A DNA stretch of 64,000 nt from JBEBGV01 sp040081265 (GCA_040081265.1 JBEBGV010000002.1:88186-152185), one strand, 5' to 3'. Positions 18,194 through 27,780 are shown, counted from the stretch's first letter. Made by a program: numbers and translations. The notes: generated by a model not told the origin, from the sequence alone.

Positions 18194-19923
18194 CAGAACA
18201 CCTGACCCGCGTTCATCAGGAAGTGCTCCACGACGGGGCCCAGGCTGAGTACGGGGAAGAACGTCAACGCGCCCACGATCACGATGACGCCGACGAGCAG
18301 CGCCGTGAACAGGGGCGTGGTGACAGGGAACGAACCGAGTGACGCGGGAATCTGCTTCTTGCGGCCCAGGCTGCCGGCAATCGCCAGCGGCGGGATGATC
18401 ATGAAGAACCGCCCGAACAGCATCGCCAGACCGAGCGTGGTGTTGTACCAGTTGGTGTTCACACTGATGCCGCCGAACGCAGACCCGTTGTTGGCCGCGG
18501 CCGAGGAGTAGGCATAGAGCATCTCGGACAGCCCGTGCGGGCCCGGGTTGAACACGCTCGAGGTGCCAAACGACGGTGACACCGAGGAGATCGCCGTGAA
18601 CGACAAGATCACGAGCGAAAAGATCAGGACGGTCAGCATCGCCATCTGCACCTCGAACGCCTGAATCTTCTTGCCGAGATACTCGGGCGTCCGGCCCACC
18701 ATCAGGCCGGCGATGAACACCGCCAGGATGATGTAGACGAGGATTCCATACATTCCCGCGCCGACGCCGCCGAAGACCACCTCGCTCAACTGCATGTTCG
18801 CCAGCGGCACCAGGCCGCCGAGCGGGGTGAACGAGTCGTGCCAGCCGTTGACCGCTCCGCAGCTGGCGTCGGTCGTCACGGTCGCGAAGAGTGCCGTGTT
18901 GGCGATACCGAAGCGGACTTCCTTGCCCTCCATGTTGCCGCCGGGCGAGGTCGCCGTGACGCTCTGATCAGCACCGACGGCCGTCAGCATCGGGTTGCCG
19001 CGCGCCTCCGCCCAGTAGGCGACGGTCACGCCGGCAATGAACAGGAACGCCATCGCCGCCCATACCGCCCAGCCGTGTTTTGGCGAGCCCGTCATCTTGC
19101 CCAGCGTGTAGGTCAGTCCTGACGAGATGGCGAAGATGCCAAACATCGCCAGGAAGTTGGTCAGCGGTGTCGGGTTCTCGAACGGATGGGAGCTATTGGC
19201 ATTGAAGAAGCCGCCGCCGTTTGTGCCGAACTGCTTGATGATCTCCTGCGACGCCGTTGGCCCCTGTGCAATCGTCTGCGTGGCGCCCTCGACCGTCTGC
19301 ACCACGTCGTAGGGCTTCAGGTTCTGCACGACCCCCTGCGAGACCATGAACAGGGCACCGACGATGGCGATCGGGAGCAGCACCCAGAGCGACGCCCGCA
19401 CCATGTCCACCCAGAAGTTACCAAGTGAGTCCTTCTCCTTCTGCGCGATGCCGCGGATGAACGCAATCGCCACTGACATGCCGACCGCCGCCGACACGAA
19501 GTTGTGGTAGGCGAGCCCGGCCATCTGGGTGAAGTAGCTCATCGTCGATTCGCCGCTGTACGCCTGCCAGTTCGTATTGGTGGTAAACGACACAGCCGTG
19601 TTGAAGGCCAGCGCCGGCGGCACTCCTGCGAAACCCTGCGGGTTGAACGGCAGCACCGCCTGGAGACGCTGCATCGCGTAAAGCACGAGCATCGAGACGA
19701 TGCTGAAGAGGAGCAGCGAGACGGCGTATTCCGTCCAGCGCATCTCGCGAGCCTCGTCGACACCGGTCACCCGGTAGATCAGCCGCTCGATGGGTCGCAG
19801 CACCGGATCGAGCCAGGTGCGTTGCCGCGCGAAGACGCGCGCCATGTAGCCGCCGAGGAGCGGGGTGACCGCGAACACGGCGAGCAGGAAGAAGAGAATC
19901 TGCAGCCAGCCATTGAGAGTCAT
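18193..19923 (-). CDS. kdpA: potassium-transporting ATPase channel subunit KdpA
   Basis: A 576-residue membrane protein with about ten helices and four selectivity-filter-like segments, including FTTNTNWQAYSGE near 115, FGTNGGGFFNANS near 229, and NNGSAFGGISVNTNWYN near 475. It forms the high-affinity K+ pathway of the Kdp complex. The start is one base beyond the kdpF stop, with the Shine-Dalgarno-like GGAGAAG inside kdpF. Confidence 0.97.
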
Positions 19924-19924
19924 G

Positions 19925-20014
19925 TCAGAACTTCTCCGGTTTCAGCATCGCGAGGATCAGGTAGCCGAGCATCCCGAGGCTCACGAGCAGACCGAGTGTG
20001 TATTCCAGGGCCAC
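19925..20014 (-). CDS. kdpF: KdpF small subunit
   Basis: A 29-residue peptide starting with GTG: one transmembrane helix (TLGLLVSLGMLGYLILAM) and the diagnostic C-terminal LKPEKF. KdpF stabilises the KdpABC complex. A GAGGTGA ribosome-binding site lies 5 bp upstream and overlaps the stop of the preceding 29-residue gene. Start and length agree with KdpF of other bacteria. Confidence 0.93.
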   Translation of the reverse strand: MALEYTLGLLVSLGMLGYLILAMLKPEKF

Positions 20015-20022
20015 AAGTCACC

Positions 20023-20112
20023 TCACTTCATCAGTCGGTCGCACGCGGCCACGTAGCCGATGCTGACGACGAAGAAGAGAACCGTTACGGTGATGAAGAC
20101 GATGTCGAGCAT
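20023..20112 (-). CDS. 29-residue membrane peptide upstream of kdpF
   Basis: Starting at the ATG at 20110-20112, the frame encodes a hydrophobic helix (IVFITVTVLFFVVSIGYVAA) ending CDRLMK. It is first in the kdp operon; its TGA overlaps the kdpF ribosome-binding site. From memory, similar tiny hydrophobic peptides ending in CDRL-like sequence precede kdpF in other high-G+C genomes, usually unannotated. Role unknown; it may be an extra small Kdp subunit. Confidence 0.75.
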   Translation of the reverse strand: MLDIVFITVTVLFFVVSIGYVAACDRLMK

Positions 20113-20147
20113 GGATCCCACGCTACAGGCGTTCAGGGTAATGAGGC

Positions 20148-20178
20148 GGGCAAAAAGGCATAAAGAGTTCATAAGGAC
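20148..20178 (-). promoter_or_regulatory. candidate KdpE operator between kdp operon and kdpD N-half gene
   Basis: Minus strand reads TCCTTATGAAC then TCTTTATGCCT (11-bp spacing), followed by TTTTGCCCGCC. This is the direction and order of the E. coli KdpE site relative to kdpFABC. It lies 35 bp before the first kdp start codon and 36 bp before the divergent GTG at 20215, so it could serve both. It closely matches 11464-11495. The short distance means the -35 region probably overlaps the site. Confidence 0.75.
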
Positions 20179-20214
20179 CCGCAACCGGCCGGATCCGGCG
20201 CGCTAGGATGGGTT

Positions 20215-21360
20215 GTGCCCGAGCGACCTCGGCCGACTGGCGAACAGATGCTGGCGAAGCTGCAGACCGAGCAGCGGGCGCGGCTGCGCGTCTACATCGG
20301 CGCCGCTCCTGGAGTGGGCAAGACCTACGCGATGATCGAGGATGCCCACACCTTCCGCCGCGACGGCGTGGACGTAGTGATCGGGTTCATCGAAACGCAC
20401 GGCCGGACGGACACAGAGGCGCGGATCGCCGATCTCGAGATCGTGCCGCGGCGCACGATCGACTATAGAGGCGTCGTGCTCGAGGAAATGGATGTGGAGG
20501 CCATCCTGCGCCGCAGGCCAACGCTGTGCATCGTGGACGAACTCGCCCATACCAATGTCGCCGGCAGTCGTCACGAGAAGCGTTACCAGGACGTGATGGA
20601 ACTGCTCGACGCCGGCATCGGCGTGATGACGGCGGTCAACATCCAGCACCTGGAAACGCTGAACGACGCCGTCAGTCGTGTCACCGGGGTGCGGGTGCGC
20701 GAAACGGTGCCGGACACTTTCATCGACCGTGCGGACGAAATCGTCAACGTGGACGTCACCGTCGAGGAGCTGCACAGCCGACTGCGACAGGGCAAGGTCT
20801 ACAAGCCCGAGAAGGTCGAACAGGCCCTGGCCAACTTCTTCCGCGAGACGAACATCTCGACGCTGCGCGAGCTGGCGCTCCGGGCTGTCGCCGACGAGAT
20901 CGGCGATCGTGCGGCGTCGCGTCGGCAGCGCGAGGGCATCGAGCCGGCGCTGCTTCCGGAGCGGGTGATGGTGTGCCTCAGCTCGAGTCCTGATGCACCC
21001 CGGGTATTACGTACCGGCGCACGCATCGCCGGTCGCCTTGGCGCGCGCTGGTACGCCGTCTACGTCGAGACGCCACGCGAGGCGCCCGGCCATATCAAGC
21101 CCGAATACCGTGATGCGCTGCAGAAGAACATCGCGATGGCGGAGGAACTCGGCGCCACGGTGGTGCGGGTCAAGGCCGACCGGCCATCGGATGGCCTGAT
21201 TGCCTTCGCCAAGCGCGAGGGGATCACGCATGTGATCTTCGGGCAGTCGGCGCGCACGCGATGGGAGATTCTCATGAAAGGGTCGACCCTGAACCGCTTC
21301 CTCGAAGAGGTTCGGGACGCAGCCATTCAGGTCGTCCCGCTCGGGGAACCTGCCTCATAA
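20215..21360 (+). CDS. kdpD: KdpD N-terminal half: KdpD ATPase domain plus universal stress domain
   Basis: A 381-residue soluble protein starting with GTG, with AGGA six bases upstream. Residues 22-230 form the KdpD sensor domain with Walker-like GAAPGVGKTYAM, LCIVDELAHTNVAGSRH and VNIQHLE; residues 250-378 form a UspA-like domain (VMVCLSSSP ... VIFGQSARTRWE). No membrane or kinase domain follows. Full KdpD has these fused to the DUF4118/kinase half, here encoded at 11556. Short KdpD proteins of this kind are known from cyanobacteria (Anabaena). It probably modulates the separate kinase in response to K+ or c-di-AMP. Confidence 0.92.
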   Translation: MPERPRPTGEQMLAKLQTEQRARLRVYIGAAPGVGKTYAMIEDAHTFRRDGVDVVIGFIETHGRTDTEARIADLEIVPRRTIDYRGVVLEEMDVEAILRRRPTLCIVDELAHTNVAGSRHEKRYQDVMELLDAGIGVMTAVNIQHLETLNDAVSRVTGVRVRETVPDTFIDRADEIVNVDVTVEELHSRLRQGKVYKPEKVEQALANFFRETNISTLRELALRAVADEIGDRAASRRQREGIEPALLPERVMVCLSSSPDAPRVLRTGARIAGRLGARWYAVYVETPREAPGHIKPEYRDALQKNIAMAEELGATVVRVKADRPSDGLIAFAKREGITHVIFGQSARTRWEILMKGSTLNRFLEEVRDAAIQVVPLGEPAS

Positions 21361-21420
21361 TGGAACCTTCTAATCGAACCTCGAGCCCGTCAGCTGACGC
21401 CGGCGGCACCTGGAGAACTC

Positions 21421-23352
21421 TTGTCCGATCCGGCTTCATCATCACCATCTCCTGGCCAACCCGCCGAACACTCCCACCAGCGCCGCCTGCTTCCGCTGGC
21501 GCTGACCGCGCTCGGCGTGGTCTACGGTGATATCGGCACCAGCCCGCTCTACGCGCTTCGCGAGTGTTTCTTCGGCCCGCATTCGGTTCCTCCGACCCAC
21601 GAAAACGTCCTCGGCGTTCTCTCGCTGATCATCTACGCGCTGGTGATCATCATCTCGATCAAGTACGTGGTGATCGTGATGCGCGCCGACAACCAGGGTG
21701 AAGGCGGCATCCTGGCGCTGACCGCCCTGATCCCGGGTCGGGTCGGCGCATCGGGAGGTCCGGCGCGACTGGCCGTCGGCCGACCACTCCTGATTGCCCT
21801 TGGCATCTTCGGCACGGCACTGCTCTACGGCGACGGCATGATCACCCCCGCCGTCTCGGTCCTCGGCGCCGTCGAAGGACTCGAGGTGGTCACGCCGCTG
21901 TTTCGTCCCTATGTTGTGCCGGCGACCCTGGTAATCCTGGTCGGGCTGTTCCTGATCCAGAAGTACGGCACCCACCGCGTGGGCGTTCTGTTCGGCCCGG
22001 TGATGGTGCTCTGGTTCGTCGTCATCGCCGCACTCGGAGCGGTGTGGATTGCGGAGGTCCCTGCCGTGCTCGCGGCGTTCGATCCGCGGCACGCGGTCAC
22101 GTTCTTCGTCACCAATGGCTTCACCGGGTTTGCAGTTCTCGGCGCTGTGTTTCTCGTCGTCACCGGCGGCGAGGCGCTCTATGCGGACATGGGGCACTTC
22201 GGAAAGCACCCGATTCGGGTAGCGTGGTTTGCGTTCGTCCTGCCCTCCCTCGTCCTCAACTATCTCGGACAGGGCGCGCTGCTGCTGAGCAATCCGACCG
22301 TCGAGCATCCGTTCTTCCTGCTCGCCCCCTCCTGGGCGCTGCTGCCACTGGTCGCGCTTGCCACGGGCGCCGCGGTCATCGCCTCGCAGGCGTTGATTTC
22401 GGGGTCTTTCTCAATCACGCGTCAGGCCATTCAGCTCGGTCTGGCGCCCCGTCTCGACGTTGAGCACACATCGGCCCGCGAAATGGGGCAGATCTATGTG
22501 CCGCAGATCAACTGGGCGTTGATGGTCGGGACCCTGCTGATCGTGGTTGGCTTCGGTTCGTCGAGCGCCGTGGCCGCGGCCTACGGCATTGCCGTCACGC
22601 TGACGATGGTCATCACCGTGCTGCTGCTCTACATCATCATGACCGAGCGGTGGCACTGGCGGAAGGCCGTTGCCATTCCGGTCGTCAGCATCTTTTTGAT
22701 CATCGACCTGGCGTTTTTCGGGGCCAACGCACTGAAACTGCTGCAGGGTGGCTGGGTGACGCTCGCCGTGGCTCTCTTCCTGTTCACGCTGATGACCACG
22801 TGGAAGACCGGCCGGCGACTGGTCGGAGAGCGCCTCACCGCCCGCGCCGTCCCGCTCGACGCCTTTCTCACCATGGTCGCCACCACGCATCCCATGCGCG
22901 TGCCGGGCACCGCCGTCTTCATGACCGCGCAAGCGACGGGGACACCGCCCGCGCTTGCCCACAACCTTCGCTACAACAAGGTGCTTCACGAGCACGTCGT
23001 GGTGCTCAGCGTCACGACGGCGCAGAAACCGCACGTGCCGCTGGCCGATCGTGTCCAGGTGGAGCCGCTCGGACATGGCCTCTTCAACGTGCGGGTTCAA
23101 TATGGCTTCATGGAGGACCCCGACGTGCCGTCCGCGCTGATGCAGGCGCGATCGCTCGGCCTTCCGCTTGACGTCGACGATGTCAGCTACTTCCTGGGAC
23201 GCGAAACGATCATCGTCACGCGGCAGCGCGGCATGGCGATCTGGCGGGAGAAGCTGTTCGTGCTGATGTCGCGCAACGCGGTTCGGGCCACCGCGTTCTT
23301 CAGGCTCCCGCCTGAACGCGTGGTGGAGTTAGGCGTGCAGGTGGAAATGTAG
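21421..23352 (+). CDS. kup: Kup-family low-affinity potassium uptake protein
   Basis: A 643-residue transporter with about 12 transmembrane helices and a C-terminal cytoplasmic domain. LGVVYGDIGTSPLYALRE near residue 32, GEGGILALTAL near 98, YGDGMITPAVSVLGAVEGL near 138-156 and YADMGHFG near 255 are Kup signatures. It starts with TTG, preceded by GGAG at 6 bp. With Kdp, CorA and the KdpD half it makes a K+/cation locus. The stop is 5 bp from the tRNA gene on the opposite strand. Confidence 0.95.
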   Translation: MSDPASSSPSPGQPAEHSHQRRLLPLALTALGVVYGDIGTSPLYALRECFFGPHSVPPTHENVLGVLSLIIYALVIIISIKYVVIVMRADNQGEGGILALTALIPGRVGASGGPARLAVGRPLLIALGIFGTALLYGDGMITPAVSVLGAVEGLEVVTPLFRPYVVPATLVILVGLFLIQKYGTHRVGVLFGPVMVLWFVVIAALGAVWIAEVPAVLAAFDPRHAVTFFVTNGFTGFAVLGAVFLVVTGGEALYADMGHFGKHPIRVAWFAFVLPSLVLNYLGQGALLLSNPTVEHPFFLLAPSWALLPLVALATGAAVIASQALISGSFSITRQAIQLGLAPRLDVEHTSAREMGQIYVPQINWALMVGTLLIVVGFGSSSAVAAAYGIAVTLTMVITVLLLYIIMTERWHWRKAVAIPVVSIFLIIDLAFFGANALKLLQGGWVTLAVALFLFTLMTTWKTGRRLVGERLTARAVPLDAFLTMVATTHPMRVPGTAVFMTAQATGTPPALAHNLRYNKVLHEHVVVLSVTTAQKPHVPLADRVQVEPLGHGLFNVRVQYGFMEDPDVPSALMQARSLGLPLDVDDVSYFLGRETIIVTRQRGMAIWREKLFVLMSRNAVRATAFFRLPPERVVELGVQVEM

Positions 23353-23357
23353 AAGGA

Positions 23358-23447
23358 TGGCGGAGAGAGCGGGATTCGAACCCGCGGTAGAGTTTCCCCT
23401 ACACACGCTTTCCAAGCGTGCTCCTTCAACCACTCGGACATCTCTCC
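23358..23447 (-). tRNA. tRNA-Ser(GGA)
   Basis: Minus strand folds as a class II tRNA: acceptor GGAGAGA pairs with TCTCTCC, anticodon stem CACGC/GCGTG around the loop TTGGAAA (anticodon GGA), a long variable arm with GTAGGGG/CTCTAC-type pairing, and T-loop GGTTCGAATCC. Discriminator G and an encoded CCA are present at the 3' end (23358-23361). Bases 23448-23554 hold nothing further that I can identify. Confidence 0.97.
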
Positions 23448-23554
23448 GTTCGACTCGCTGGACTCGCCCGCCCAAGTCTGACTGAGTGGAACCAGCAGCT
23501 TAACGCGAAGACGGCACCCCGGCCAAACGACGGGACGGGCCTGACCGACTCCCG

Positions 23555-24460
23555 CTAGGTTCGGCGCGGTGAATCCGCCGCGGTCGTTCGCACACATTCG
23601 CGCAACCAGGCGTGGACAGGATCCGCATGCATGCGCGGATGCCAGAGCATCGACACCATGATCGACGGCAGCTTGAACGGCATTGCGAACGTGTGCATGC
23701 CCGTACGGAGGGCAGCCGTGTGCTGCTCGGGGACCGTCGCCACCAGGTCTGAGGCGCGCGCGACCGCTATCGCCGTCGCGAAGCCGCTCACAGTCGTCAT
23801 CACGGTACGTTCGAGTCCGAGCGCTGCCAGCGCTTCCTCAACCCACCCCTGATCGACGGTCTGGCGCGAGATGCCGATATGGGCGGCAGCGGCGTAGTTG
23901 GCCGCGGTAACCCGCGCCTGGCGAAGCTTGTGACCTGCGCGCACCACGCCAACCATTCGATCGGCGAACAGCGACACCTGCCGCAGCTCCGGACTCGTCG
24001 TCGCATCCACCACGCCGGTTTCCAGGTCGACGCTGCCGTCCCGCAACCCTGCGGCGTCTCTGGTCTGCCTCGCGACGAATCGCAAGCGAATCGCGGGCGC
24101 GTCTTTCATGACGCACTTGAGCAGGTCGGGACCGAACGTCTCAACGAACCCCTCGCTCGTCCTGAGCGTGAAGGTGCGGACGATGCGGCGCAAGTCTGGT
24201 GCCGTGCTGGGCAGCAGGACGGCCTGCGCCTCCTGAATCAACTGGTCGACGCGGTCGCGCATCTCGGTCGCGCGGGGCGTCGGTACGAGCTTCCGACCCG
24301 CCTTGACGAGGATCGGATCGCCCACCGTCTCGCGCACCCGCGCGAGCGCCCGGCTCATCGCCGACGGACTCAGGTGCAGGCGCTGCGCCGCACGGACGAC
24401 GCTGTTCTCGCTCAAGACCGCGTTGAGAACGAAGAGCTGGTTCAGGTCAGGTCTCGGCAT
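23555..24460 (-). CDS. LysR-family transcriptional regulator
   Basis: A 301-residue regulator from the ATG at 24458-24460, which starts the typical LysR N-terminus PDLNQLFVLNAVLSENSVVR. The helix-turn-helix lies at residues 18-45 (AAQRLHLSPSAMSRALARVR), followed by a linker helix and a periplasmic-binding-fold effector domain (about 90-295). The upstream 41 codons of the open frame are rejected as lacking homology. It diverges from the small gene and DUF2306-type membrane gene, which it may control. Confidence 0.93.
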   Translation of the reverse strand: MPRPDLNQLFVLNAVLSENSVVRAAQRLHLSPSAMSRALARVRETVGDPILVKAGRKLVPTPRATEMRDRVDQLIQEAQAVLLPSTAPDLRRIVRTFTLRTSEGFVETFGPDLLKCVMKDAPAIRLRFVARQTRDAAGLRDGSVDLETGVVDATTSPELRQVSLFADRMVGVVRAGHKLRQARVTAANYAAAAHIGISRQTVDQGWVEEALAALGLERTVMTTVSGFATAIAVARASDLVATVPEQHTAALRTGMHTFAMPFKLPSIMVSMLWHPRMHADPVHAWLRECVRTTAADSPRRT

Positions 24461-24496
24461 GGGTGACGATGGCACGCGCCGATGACTGGCGTCAAA

Positions 24497-24513
24497 TGCA
24501 CGCCTCAAGTGCA
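24497..24513. promoter_or_regulatory. possible LysR operator (inverted repeat)
   Basis: TGCAC, seven-base spacer GCCTCAA, then GTGCA, located 37 bp upstream of the lysR start in the divergent spacer. Five-base arms with dyad symmetry suit a LysR-type site, but spacing does not give the classic T-N11-A and there is no second copy to confirm it. Confidence 0.3.
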
Positions 24514-24608
24514 AACGTTGTGTCTTCCGCCATACCTGAACGACCGCTACGCTGGCTCCCATGTTCGCGGTTGTTGAGACCACTCACGCACAACGAAAGG
24601 AACTTGCC

Positions 24609-24758
24609 ATGTTGAAGCCAACGGCGGTCCAGCTCTCCTATGGACTGCGCCCGGACCTGGTGCTGACCTCGACGGTAGGCTGGGCGCGGGCGACTCCGCT
24701 CGGCCTCGGCCCTGAGGCCAAGCTCGACCTGTTCACGTATGACGCCGGCGTCGAGTGA
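24609..24758 (+). CDS. 49-residue protein of unknown function
   Basis: Starts at an ATG with AAAGGA upstream at good spacing. Encodes a 49-residue peptide with no membrane segment, ending LDLFTYDAGVE. The sequence reads like a folded fragment (PTAVQLSYGLRPDLVL) rather than a shadow, but I recognise no family; it may be a small gene under the divergent LysR protein or a remnant. Bases 24759-24840 appear non-coding. Confidence 0.4.
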   Translation: MLKPTAVQLSYGLRPDLVLTSTVGWARATPLGLGPEAKLDLFTYDAGVE

Positions 24759-24840
24759 CCCCGTTCGGAACCTCGGACACCACCCGCCGAAACGACGTCG
24801 CGGTGATCGCCGGTCTGCGGCTTGCCCTGCGGTGACCCCG

Positions 24841-25539
24841 ATGACTTGCATTCATCGCACGAGGCGCACCCGTCAGACCCTGCGTATACTGCTCGTCCCA
24901 GCGTCGCTGCTGGCTCTCGGCATCGTCCCGGTCGTCGCTGGCCTCGTGCGCCTGGCTGGTCTGATGACCGGACAGGCATCCGCCGACGCTGCGCGGTTCT
25001 TCGAGGACCCGCTGCCGGTTGCGCTCCACATCCTGGCGGTGATCCCGTACTCGCTGCTTGGCGCGCTGCAGTTTGCGCCAGCGCTGCGGCGGCGCGGCTG
25101 GCATCGCGCGGTCGGAGTGGCGCTCGTGCCGCTCGGCCTGGTCGCCGCGCTGACCGGACTCTGGATGGCGCAGTTCTACGCGTGGCCGAAGGGTGACGGC
25201 GAGGCGGTGTATTTCATGCGATTGATCGTTGGTGTGGCGATGACCTTCGCGATCGTGCGTGGGGTGGCGTCACTCTGGCACCACGAGTATGTCGCGCACG
25301 GCGCCTGGATGCTGCGGGGCTACGCGCTCGGCATGGGAGCCGGCACCCAGGTGCTCACCCATCTGCCGTGGTTTGTCTTCGTCGGCGGCACGCCTGGAGA
25401 GGCCAATCGCGCCGTCATGATGGGGCTGGCCTGGATCATCAATGCGATCGTTGCGGAGTACGTTATCCGCACACGCCTGGCCGCGCCCGCCGGTGTCACG
25501 TCCGATCAGCCACACTCGGTGCTGGTCTCACCCGTCTAA
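24841..25539 (+). CDS. DUF2306-like multi-pass membrane protein
   Basis: A 232-residue protein with six or seven predicted helices. LHILAVIPYSLLGALQFAPALRRR (in parts), WHRAVGVAL with its Trp-His, and HHEYVAHGAWMLRGYAL carry conserved histidines of a family (DUF2306-like) thought to resemble haem-binding membrane proteins. ATG at 24841 is chosen; GTG at 24832 is in frame. It is followed 12 bp later by a methyltransferase gene with AAGGAG ribosome-binding site. Confidence 0.72.
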   Translation: MTCIHRTRRTRQTLRILLVPASLLALGIVPVVAGLVRLAGLMTGQASADAARFFEDPLPVALHILAVIPYSLLGALQFAPALRRRGWHRAVGVALVPLGLVAALTGLWMAQFYAWPKGDGEAVYFMRLIVGVAMTFAIVRGVASLWHHEYVAHGAWMLRGYALGMGAGTQVLTHLPWFVFVGGTPGEANRAVMMGLAWIINAIVAEYVIRTRLAAPAGVTSDQPHSVLVSPV

Positions 25540-25551
25540 GGAGCAGGACTC

Positions 25552-26445
25552 ATGACCAAAGAACCCCTCGCGGACTGGGCTGCCGCGCGAAGCGACAAGT
25601 GGCGCCGCCAACTCGCCGGGCTGGAGGCGATGCTGGCGCCCATCGACGAGCCGCTCATCAAGGCGCTGGCGTTGACCACAGCGGTCCGCATCGCAGACGT
25701 CGGCTGTGGCGGTGGGGCGACGACAATAGCGGTCTTGCGTCGGGCGCCCGCCGGCAGCGTCGCACACGGGCTCGATCTGTCACCGGCGCTGATCGAGGTC
25801 GCGCGACGACGGCATGGCGCACACGATTCATCGGTCGCGTTCGAGGTCGCCGACATGGGAACGATGACACCGCCGGGTCCGTCCTACGACCGTCTGGTCT
25901 CCCGGCTGGGCGTCATGTTCTTCAACGATCCGCCGACTGCATTCGCGAATCTGCGGCGCTGGCTTGTCCCCGGTGGTCGCTTCGCGTTTGCGGTGTGGGG
26001 ACCGGTCGTAGACAACACGTGGATGACCGCCACACGAGCAGCTGTCGCTGAAGCGATCGACCTGGCACCGATCGACCCGTCAGCACCAGGTCCGTTCCGA
26101 TATGGAGACGTCATGCTGCTCTCGTCGCTGCTCGGGCGGGCCGGCTTCGTCGACGTGACGGTGACCGACTGGCGTCAGGCGCTCCCGATCGGCGACAGGC
26201 TGGCGGCGCCAGACGCGGCGCAGTTTGCGCTCGCCTCGTTCTCCTCATTCGCGGAACTCCTGTCGAATGCTGGAGGCGACGCGCCGACCAGAGCGCACCG
26301 CGCGTTGGCGACGCGGTTCACCCCCTATGAGCAGCGGGGCGCCGTCATGATGCCTGCCCGAGTCCACATCATCACGGGACGAGCCGTCCCCTCAGATTCA
26401 CCGCCGTGGCGGCAGCCCGCCGAGTGGGTTTCTGTGCTCAGTTGA
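25552..26445 (+). CDS. class I SAM-dependent methyltransferase
   Basis: A 297-residue cytosolic methyltransferase. Motif I is IADVGCGGGATTIAVL near residue 48, followed by HGLDLSPALIEVARR (acidic residue of motif II) and LVSRLGVMFFNDPP (motif IV). The layout resembles ubiquinone/menaquinone-type and small-molecule methyltransferases, but nothing identifies the acceptor. Shine-Dalgarno AAGGAG lies 8 bp upstream. Its last 8 bp overlap the convergent membrane-protein gene. Confidence 0.85.
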   Translation: MTKEPLADWAAARSDKWRRQLAGLEAMLAPIDEPLIKALALTTAVRIADVGCGGGATTIAVLRRAPAGSVAHGLDLSPALIEVARRRHGAHDSSVAFEVADMGTMTPPGPSYDRLVSRLGVMFFNDPPTAFANLRRWLVPGGRFAFAVWGPVVDNTWMTATRAAVAEAIDLAPIDPSAPGPFRYGDVMLLSSLLGRAGFVDVTVTDWRQALPIGDRLAAPDAAQFALASFSSFAELLSNAGGDAPTRAHRALATRFTPYEQRGAVMMPARVHIITGRAVPSDSPPWRQPAEWVSVLS

Positions 26446-27172
26446 CGGCACGTCCGGCCATGCCAAACCAGTTGCTGAAACTCTGGAAGCCCTGGCTGGT
26501 AGCAAGCGGCGTCAACGTCACGTGCATCACGAGATAGTAGCCGAGCAGAACCGGCATCGGCCAACGCACGCCACCGGAGCGCCACTCCAACCAGACGATG
26601 GCAGCGGCGGTGACTTCCAGGACAATCAGGGACGCGTAGAGGGCTGCGTCGAAGTCGGAGGCGAGGAAGGGCAACAGATTCACGAACACTCTCTCGAGGG
26701 CCGCCTCGAGTGGAATGAAAGCGCTTGCGGCAAGAGCGGTGACGTGCAGGCGGATGTCGCGCCGGCGTGCCGCCGAAATGGCGAAAGCGACGTAGACACA
26801 GAACAGGGCGATTCCGGTCAGGTCGAGCCAGACGAACTTCACACTCGCCAGCCGGAAACTGGTGATGTTGGCATAGGCCATCATCCGGACCACGTAGACG
26901 CCGCTGACCGCCACGATGGCGGCAAGCCCGAGAGACGCATTGCCCACGAGACGGTGCAGACTGCGCCGGCCGCTCCGAATCAGAACGTACTGCAACAAGG
27001 GGAGGAGCATCCAGGCTGTCGCCGACCACCCGTGCACATGATGCGGCAGGGGCGTGTCCGGCAATCTCGCGAAAAAGCTGGGCCAGAATCCGACCACCGC
27101 CAGCGTCAGGGCAGCTGCAAAGATGGGCCACGGATGCCGCCACGCCTGATGAAACAACCGGGCAGTTGGCAT
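26438..27172 (-). CDS. multi-pass membrane protein, unknown function
   Basis: A 244-residue protein with about seven transmembrane helices. PHHVHGWSATAWMLLPLLQ near residue 43, followed by LHRLVGNASL near 72, conserves histidines in the same places as haem-like membrane families and resembles the DUF2306-like neighbour at 24841 in layout. No transport or catalytic motif beyond this. Single gene between convergent methyltransferase and same-strand mug. Confidence 0.65.
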   Translation of the reverse strand: MPTARLFHQAWRHPWPIFAAALTLAVVGFWPSFFARLPDTPLPHHVHGWSATAWMLLPLLQYVLIRSGRRSLHRLVGNASLGLAAIVAVSGVYVVRMMAYANITSFRLASVKFVWLDLTGIALFCVYVAFAISAARRRDIRLHVTALAASAFIPLEAALERVFVNLLPFLASDFDAALYASLIVLEVTAAAIVWLEWRSGGVRWPMPVLLGYYLVMHVTLTPLATSQGFQSFSNWFGMAGRAVN

Positions 27173-27214
27173 TTTGCGGCTACTGTAGCGAACTCCGCCG
27201 AGGAAGTCAGCATG

Positions 27215-27754
27215 TCATCGTCTGGAGCTGTCGCGCACACAGCGCCGCAGTGCGCGAAACGCAGCCAGCATCTCTGCGTGCGTGAAGTTGGCATTTCGAC
27301 CGCTCGGATTCGGCAGCACGAACACCGCCGAGCCTCCGATTCGCTCTTCCTGCAACCCCAGGGACACAGCATTCTTCCTGTCAGGGAAGAGGGCGCGAAA
27401 CACGGTCACGCCCACCGCCGCGACAACAATGGGCGTGTGGCGCAGCACCTTCCGTCTCAGCGCGACCCGTCCAGCGACGTACTCTTCACGGCGCAGCGTG
27501 TCGATCCCCGGGGTGGGCCGGGGCACGATGTTCGTGATGCCATAGCCCCACTCGGGCAGGCGATCGTCGTCTTCATAGCCGACAGGTTCCGGAACGAGGC
27601 GCGACTCGTAGAGCAACTTCCAGAACCGGTTCGAGAATCCTGCAAAATGGTGCCCCGTCAGGGCCGAGCGCACGCCTGGATTGATGCCCACGAAGAGCAC
27701 CTGGACGCCGGGACGAAGCCGGTCTTTGAGGGGAGGAAGTGTCAGCGGACGCAT
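27215..27754 (-). CDS. mug: mismatch-specific uracil/thymine DNA glycosylase (Mug/TDG family)
   Basis: A 179-residue DNA glycosylase that removes uracil or thymine opposite guanine. The catalytic-loop motif LFVGINPGVRSA lies near residue 20, FAGFSNRFWKLL near 38 shapes the uracil pocket, and VLPNPSGRNANF near 147 is the DNA-intercalating motif region. Length matches E. coli Mug (168). It fits a repair role; a second DNA-repair gene (ada) lies 6 kb away. Confidence 0.92.
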   Translation of the reverse strand: MRPLTLPPLKDRLRPGVQVLFVGINPGVRSALTGHHFAGFSNRFWKLLYESRLVPEPVGYEDDDRLPEWGYGITNIVPRPTPGIDTLRREEYVAGRVALRRKVLRHTPIVVAAVGVTVFRALFPDRKNAVSLGLQEERIGGSAVFVLPNPSGRNANFTHAEMLAAFRALRRCVRDSSRR

Positions 27755-27780
27755 GTCCCGACGCGCCAGGCTGGCAGGGA

